Positions 60,411 to 64,000 of a stretch of DNA of 64,000 bases are shown here, in pieces. The number at the start of each line of letters is the position of its first letter. Positions within the stretch are counted from its first letter, which is position 1. The notes beneath the pieces were generated by a model. That model was not told the DNA's origin, searched no databases, and saw only the letters and a program-made list of their open reading frames with translations. Source of the stretch: a candidate division Hyd24-12 bacterium UBA6080 (GTDB taxonomy: Bacteria > Fermentibacterota > Fermentibacteria > Fermentibacterales > JCC-6); NCBI GenBank assembly GCA_002436025.1, contig DIXM01000013.1:124001-188000 (forward strand), read 5' to 3'. Both the position numbers and the translations under genes were made by a program.

Positions 60411-61302
60411 GCTCAATCTGCCTGACCCTTTCCACGGAGACCCCAACGATCTCCGCCACTCGTTTCAATGTTTCAACGCGGTCGTCCAGAAGGCCGAGCC
60501 GAAGCACAAGAACGGTCTTGCTTCGCTCGGGCAGCCTGTGGAGCGCCTCCGCTATCCTTTGGGCCTCCATCTCACGCGCCACGTCGAGGTCGGGCCGGCC
60601 CGGAGCGGGAGGAAGGCCGTCGCAGACCTGGCCGTCAAGGGAGACGTGCTGCATGTCAAGCAGTGAAAGGGCCAGCAGCCAGTCCATCTCCAGCTCGGTG
60701 CACCGGCTCATTTCCTCAAGGGAGGGAAGGCGCCCGTTCTCGGCCACGAAGCCGTCAAGAAGGCCTCTTGCCACGGAACCCCTGCGCAGGGCGCTTCTTG
60801 GTATCCTTACGAGCTTGGACTGACGGCTGACCTCCTCGATGATGCACCTTCTTATGACGAATACGGCGTAGGTGCTGAACCCCGAGTACCCTTTCAGGTC
60901 GTGTTTCCTGGCGGCCATGAGAAGGCCCCGGCACCCCTCCTGCATTATGTCCATGTCCTCCAGGGAACCTATCCCTCCCTCGAAGTACCGTCTGGCAACA
61001 TGAAGGACCAGACGCAGGTGCCCCTCGACCAATTCGGCCTCCATGTCCAGAAGGGCTTCCCTCAGTGATGAGATGGTCCCGGCAGCTTCGGGTGACGCGT
61101 GTTCGAGTTCGAGGTTGACCCTCTCCTGCCATTCGCCCTCACCGGCGCTTCCCTGGCCCAGCAACGCTTCAAGGGCATCGCGGCAGCCCCGCATTCTCTC
61201 CAGAAGGTTTTCCCAGTGCCCGGTGCAGCGGTACCCTGCCTTGTTCACACAACGCTCGAAAACACAGAGAGCGCCCTTTCCGGTGTCATTCCTTTCCCGC
61301 AT
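60316..61302 (-). CDS. Divergent sigma-70 family factor
   Basis: This 328-residue sigma factor occupies the dnaG-linked position usual for rpoD. Region 2 (about 90-170, HLRLVLHVARRYFEGG, MQEGCRGLLMAA, FSTYAVFVIRRCIIEEVSRQ) and region 4 (about 250-305, LPERSKTVLVLRLG, GVSVERVRQIEHDAL) are clear. The TWWIRQ melting pair reads VFVIRR here, and the N-terminus has four cysteines within the first 40 residues. It may be the housekeeping factor or a stress factor. GGCGGAGGC precedes ATG 61302, inside the dnaG end. Confidence 0.85.
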   Translation of the reverse strand: MRERNDTGKGALCVFERCVNKAGYRCTGHWENLLERMRGCRDALEALLGQGSAGEGEWQERVNLELEHASPEAAGTISSLREALLDMEAELVEGHLRLVLHVARRYFEGGIGSLEDMDIMQEGCRGLLMAARKHDLKGYSGFSTYAVFVIRRCIIEEVSRQSKLVRIPRSALRRGSVARGLLDGFVAENGRLPSLEEMSRCTELEMDWLLALSLLDMQHVSLDGQVCDGLPPAPGRPDLDVAREMEAQRIAEALHRLPERSKTVLVLRLGLLDDRVETLKRVAEIVGVSVERVRQIEHDALGKLRDYLYPDSESDPGSPCGPDPGLLP

Positions 61303-62968
61303 GCCTCCGCCTGTCAAGGTCCTTGATCTCCCCCGCCAGCTCACGTATCTCTTCCGGGGACGCCCCTGAAAGCCTTTGTGTGATCCGGGTCCGAAGGGAT
61401 TTCAACCTGTCGTTGTCCACCCTTTTCACGATCCTCTCCCTGTCGCCCGGCTTCATGCCGGTCATGGAGGATGCCAGTCGTGAACAAATGGAGCCCTGTT
61501 CGGGTGTAAGCATTCCGAAACTCACTGTTGTGCAGCCTTCGTCCATCTGGCCCTGGAGCGCGAGAAAGAGGCTTCGCCCCGTTTCCGACCTGAAGTCACC
61601 GGGTTGGAGCCACCGAAGAAGGCTGCTGTCGAGCGCTCCGCCACCAACCACGGCAGAGATGATGTCCCGGTCCGCCCGGTCCATCTCGCTTTCAGTGACC
61701 GCTGTCGGAAGCCGCTTCTGTTCCTGGCTGAGCTTCATCTTGAGATGGTTCTCGAGGGACGACCGGGAGAAACCCGATGTCTTCTCCACCTCCATCAGAA
61801 GCTGTTCCCTGGCAAGAGGGTCCGAAGCCGCTGAAACGATCTCCATCAGCCTTTTTGCCGTTCTGACGCCGGCAACACCACCGGGGAACCCCCCCGGCAG
61901 AAGGGAAACACAGAACCCGATGGGTCCCGAAGCCCTCTCCACGAGCTCCATGAAGGCTTCCATGCCCCTGGACGCTATGAAATCATCGGGGTCCATCCCC
62001 CCGGGAAGCCTGATCAATCTCGGAAGCCCGCCCACGGCGAGCACCGAAGTTCCCGCCTTCACCGCTGCCCTCGTTCCGGCTTCGTCGCCGTCGTAGCATA
62101 TAAGGGTGTCTTCCGCCATCGTGCGCAGCGTCCGGGCCTGAATCTCGGTCAGGGCCGTGCCGCATGTGGCCACCACTGCCGGGAAGCCCGAAGCGTAGAT
62201 CCTGGCGTGGTCGAAGTACCCCTCGACAAGTATAACCATGCCGGTCTCGCGGGCTGCGGGCGCGGCGTCGGAAAAACCGTAGAGAATGCTGCCCTTGTGG
62301 TAAACATCGGTGTCGGGTCCGTTCAGGTACTTGGGTCCGGCGTCGGTCAGGGTCCTGCCGCCGAAGCTCACCGTTCGGCCCCGCCTGTCCCGGATGGGGA
62401 ACGTGAGCCTGTTCCTGAAGCGGTCACGCCGGCTGTCCGTGCCCGGCACCAGAAGCCCGGCCTGTTCAAGCTGGGAGTCGCTGTAGCCCCTCTCCCGCAT
62501 GTAGATGGACAGCCCCTCGGAGGAGTACCCGATACCCAGGGCCTCGGCCACCGCGGAGAAACCCCTTCCCTCGACGTAGCTCCGGGCGGCGGCACCCTCC
62601 CGGGAACGGTATCTCTCGACGAACCACTTCTGAGCTTCACGGAGGGCATCGAGCAGGCCCGTCTCGGGTCCGGTCCAGGTGCCCCTGCCCTCAAGGGTGA
62701 TCCCGCATTGGTCCGCGAGTTCCTCAAGGGCTTCCCTGAAAGTCAGGTTGCCGTACCTCATCACAAAGGTGATCACATCGCCTCCGGCCCCGCAGCCGAA
62801 GCAGTGCCAGGTGCCGGTGCCCGGAAAGACGTGGAAACTGGGCGTCTTTTCGTTGTGAAAAGGGCATATCCCCTTGAGAGAGGAACCGGACTGCTTCAGG
62901 TCGATGTGCCTTCCGATCACGGACATGATGTCAGAAAGCTGTTTGACCCTGTCGACGTCGCCGGACAT
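61286..62968 (-). CDS. dnaG: DNA primase
   Basis: DnaG makes RNA primers for replication. The 560 residues include the CHC2 zinc finger (CPFHNEKTPSFHV, WHCFGCGAGGD), the RNA polymerase core with GRTVSFGGRTL, and the Toprim segment VILVEGYFDHAR, CYDGDEAG. The ATG shares an A with the mutS2 stop (TGATG). I use 62968 because upstream in-frame sequence shadows mutS2. Confidence 0.94.
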   Translation of the reverse strand: MSGDVDRVKQLSDIMSVIGRHIDLKQSGSSLKGICPFHNEKTPSFHVFPGTGTWHCFGCGAGGDVITFVMRYGNLTFREALEELADQCGITLEGRGTWTGPETGLLDALREAQKWFVERYRSREGAAARSYVEGRGFSAVAEALGIGYSSEGLSIYMRERGYSDSQLEQAGLLVPGTDSRRDRFRNRLTFPIRDRRGRTVSFGGRTLTDAGPKYLNGPDTDVYHKGSILYGFSDAAPAARETGMVILVEGYFDHARIYASGFPAVVATCGTALTEIQARTLRTMAEDTLICYDGDEAGTRAAVKAGTSVLAVGGLPRLIRLPGGMDPDDFIASRGMEAFMELVERASGPIGFCVSLLPGGFPGGVAGVRTAKRLMEIVSAASDPLAREQLLMEVEKTSGFSRSSLENHLKMKLSQEQKRLPTAVTESEMDRADRDIISAVVGGGALDSSLLRWLQPGDFRSETGRSLFLALQGQMDEGCTTVSFGMLTPEQGSICSRLASSMTGMKPGDRERIVKRVDNDRLKSLRTRITQRLSGASPEEIRELAGEIKDLDRRRHAGKE

Positions 62969-64000
62969 CAGGAACCGTCCTTCAGAATGACGATGGACGC
63001 GCCTGTACCACCCTCGGCCGGTGAGGCCTGGGTCAGTGTCTTCACGCGGCGGTCTTTCTTCAGCCATCCCGTGACGAACGACATCAGCGTACCCTTGCCG
63101 TGAACCACCCTGAGCCTGAAAAGGCCGCACGCCACTGCGCTGTCTATCCTCTCGTCAAGCTCACCGATCGACTCGTCAACCGTTTTGCCCAGAAGGTTGA
63201 CTTCGTGGCTGCCCTTTACCGGAGCCCACTCCGAAAAGGGAACGGGCGCCGGGGCGGGGTCGTTCCTGCGGGTAAGGGAGCTCACGGGACGTGTGAGCAG
63301 AAAGCTGCCGGACCTGACCCTTGCCGTGGCTCCGTCCATGCTTTCCACCCTTCCGGGCTGGTTCCAGCCCTCGAGGTCAACCCAGTCGCCGGGTGCCAGC
63401 TCCCCCGCCGGACGGGGCGCAGGCGCAGATGGATCGTGCTTCCCGGCTTCACCCGCCGGGGTCTTCCCGGTCTCCTTCGTTACGAGTTCCCTGATCTTCC
63501 TGCGGGTTTCCCTTGCTTCGCCGGGGTCGGTCCCGCCCCGGGAAAGGACCGCCAGGAGCGAGTCGGCCCTCGATGAGATGTCCTGCAGCTTTCGCCTGTG
63601 CTCCTCCCGATTGATCTCGATGAGCAGGGACAGCTCCTCAAGGGCGTTCCGGTGCTCACTCTCCCTCACCCGGGCGGCCTCGGATTCGCTCTTCCTTTCA
63701 GCCGCCAGTGCTTCGGTTTCCCGAGTCCGGGCCTCGTTCGTCACCGTGAGTTCCAGAAGCAGGTTATCCAGTCTGAATGAGTCCCCCGCGAGAACCCTTG
63801 CCCTCTCAAGAACGCTTCGGTTGATACCCGTGGCGCCCGCCACCTCGAGTGTGAAAGATGCGCCGGGCACACCGTAGATGAATGAGTATGAGGGAGTGAG
63901 GGTCTCCCTGTCGAAGGCCAGAGAGCCGTTCAGGAACCCCGGGGTTTCCGAAGCCATTTTCTTGAGCTGCCCCATGTGGGTGCTGACAAGGACCCTGACA
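62968..64000 (-). CDS. mutS2: MutS2-type mismatch-repair-like protein, C-terminal part, cut by window edge
   Basis: The visible 343 residues are the end of MutS2: the end of the ATPase domain (VLVSTHMGQLKKMA, SYSFIYGVPGASF), a long coiled coil (about 80-170 of the fragment) and a C-terminal Smr nuclease domain with VVHGKGTL. The conserved LDLR motif reads VNLLGKTVDE here, so the Smr nuclease may be altered. The start lies beyond the window. The stop overlaps dnaG. Confidence 0.88.
   Translation of the reverse strand, partial: VRVLVSTHMGQLKKMASETPGFLNGSLAFDRETLTPSYSFIYGVPGASFTLEVAGATGINRSVLERARVLAGDSFRLDNLLLELTVTNEARTRETEALAAERKSESEAARVRESEHRNALEELSLLIEINREEHRRKLQDISSRADSLLAVLSRGGTDPGEARETRRKIRELVTKETGKTPAGEAGKHDPSAPAPRPAGELAPGDWVDLEGWNQPGRVESMDGATARVRSGSFLLTRPVSSLTRRNDPAPAPVPFSEWAPVKGSHEVNLLGKTVDESIGELDERIDSAVACGLFRLRVVHGKGTLMSFVTGWLKKDRRVKTLTQASPAEGGTGASIVILKDGS

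Overview
The window is about 64 kb of GC-rich, gene-dense bacterial DNA with short intergenic gaps. Many genes overlap by 1 to 4 bases and several use TTG or GTG starts. The lineage clues are a PorV/PorQ-type outer-membrane protein, an exported M28 peptidase with a type IX-like C-terminal tail, a lamin-tail exoprotein with a FlgD-like C-terminus, MutS2, and a tungsten-type aldehyde:ferredoxin oxidoreductase. Together they suggest an anaerobic or fermentative Gram-negative from the FCB group or a related candidate phylum. This placement is inference. No rRNA, tRNA, CRISPR array, prophage or intact transposon was seen.

Layout. Positions 1-7064 hold a cut-off nucleoside kinase-like gene, a small exported protein, xseA-xseB, and a minus-strand run of PilZ, PorV-like, a dolichol/phytol kinase-like membrane protein, miaB and a family 9 glycosyltransferase. 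Positions 7331-14896 hold a small membrane protein, a GHMP kinase, the aldehyde oxidoreductase with its ferredoxin, glgB, yjbQ and a SIMPL lipoprotein. Positions 14893-22352 hold a GT87 membrane protein, a beta-propeller lipoprotein, the 1117-residue lamin-tail protein, and a regulator (HTH plus zinc ribbon) divergent from a DNRLRE exoprotein. Positions 22454-33197 hold an EAL-CBS-GGDEF protein, threonine dehydrogenase, a HEAT-cyclophilin, thiC, an unrecognised 404-residue protein behind a winged-helix/nucleotidyltransferase-like regulator, the M28 peptidase and a BON-LysM protein.

Positions 33320-39566 are an accessory region: a PAP2 phosphatase, a BrnT/BrnA toxin-antitoxin pair flanked by two copies of the PAP2 3' end, a GntR-ABC exporter operon, an AbiEi/AbiEii toxin-antitoxin pair and a solitary AAA ATPase. 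Positions 39582-44640 hold an orthodox 2-amino-3-ketobutyrate ligase. Beyond a strong terminator lies an operon of an AcpS-like protein, an acyl-adenylate ligase, a stand-alone acyl carrier protein and a second, diverged alpha-oxoamine synthase. This operon is the best candidate for an undescribed pathway: it has the parts needed to activate an acid, load it on a dedicated carrier and condense it with an amino acid. The AcpS-like protein has lost both usual metal ligands.

Positions 44732-53089 are a cell-envelope block: an Slt-type transglycosylase lipoprotein, two large repeat proteins and a MltD-like LysM transglycosylase. Positions 53138-64000 are mostly housekeeping: asd, a coiled-coil zinc-ribbon protein, holA, a PpiD/SurA-like chaperone, an iron/cobalamin-type ABC importer, a divergent sigma-70 factor, dnaG and the 3' part of mutS2.

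The window also links c-di-GMP functions (a PilZ receptor and a degenerate EAL-GGDEF protein), export functions (PorV-like protein, tail-bearing exoproteins) and threonine-glycine metabolism (threonine dehydrogenase with its ligase).
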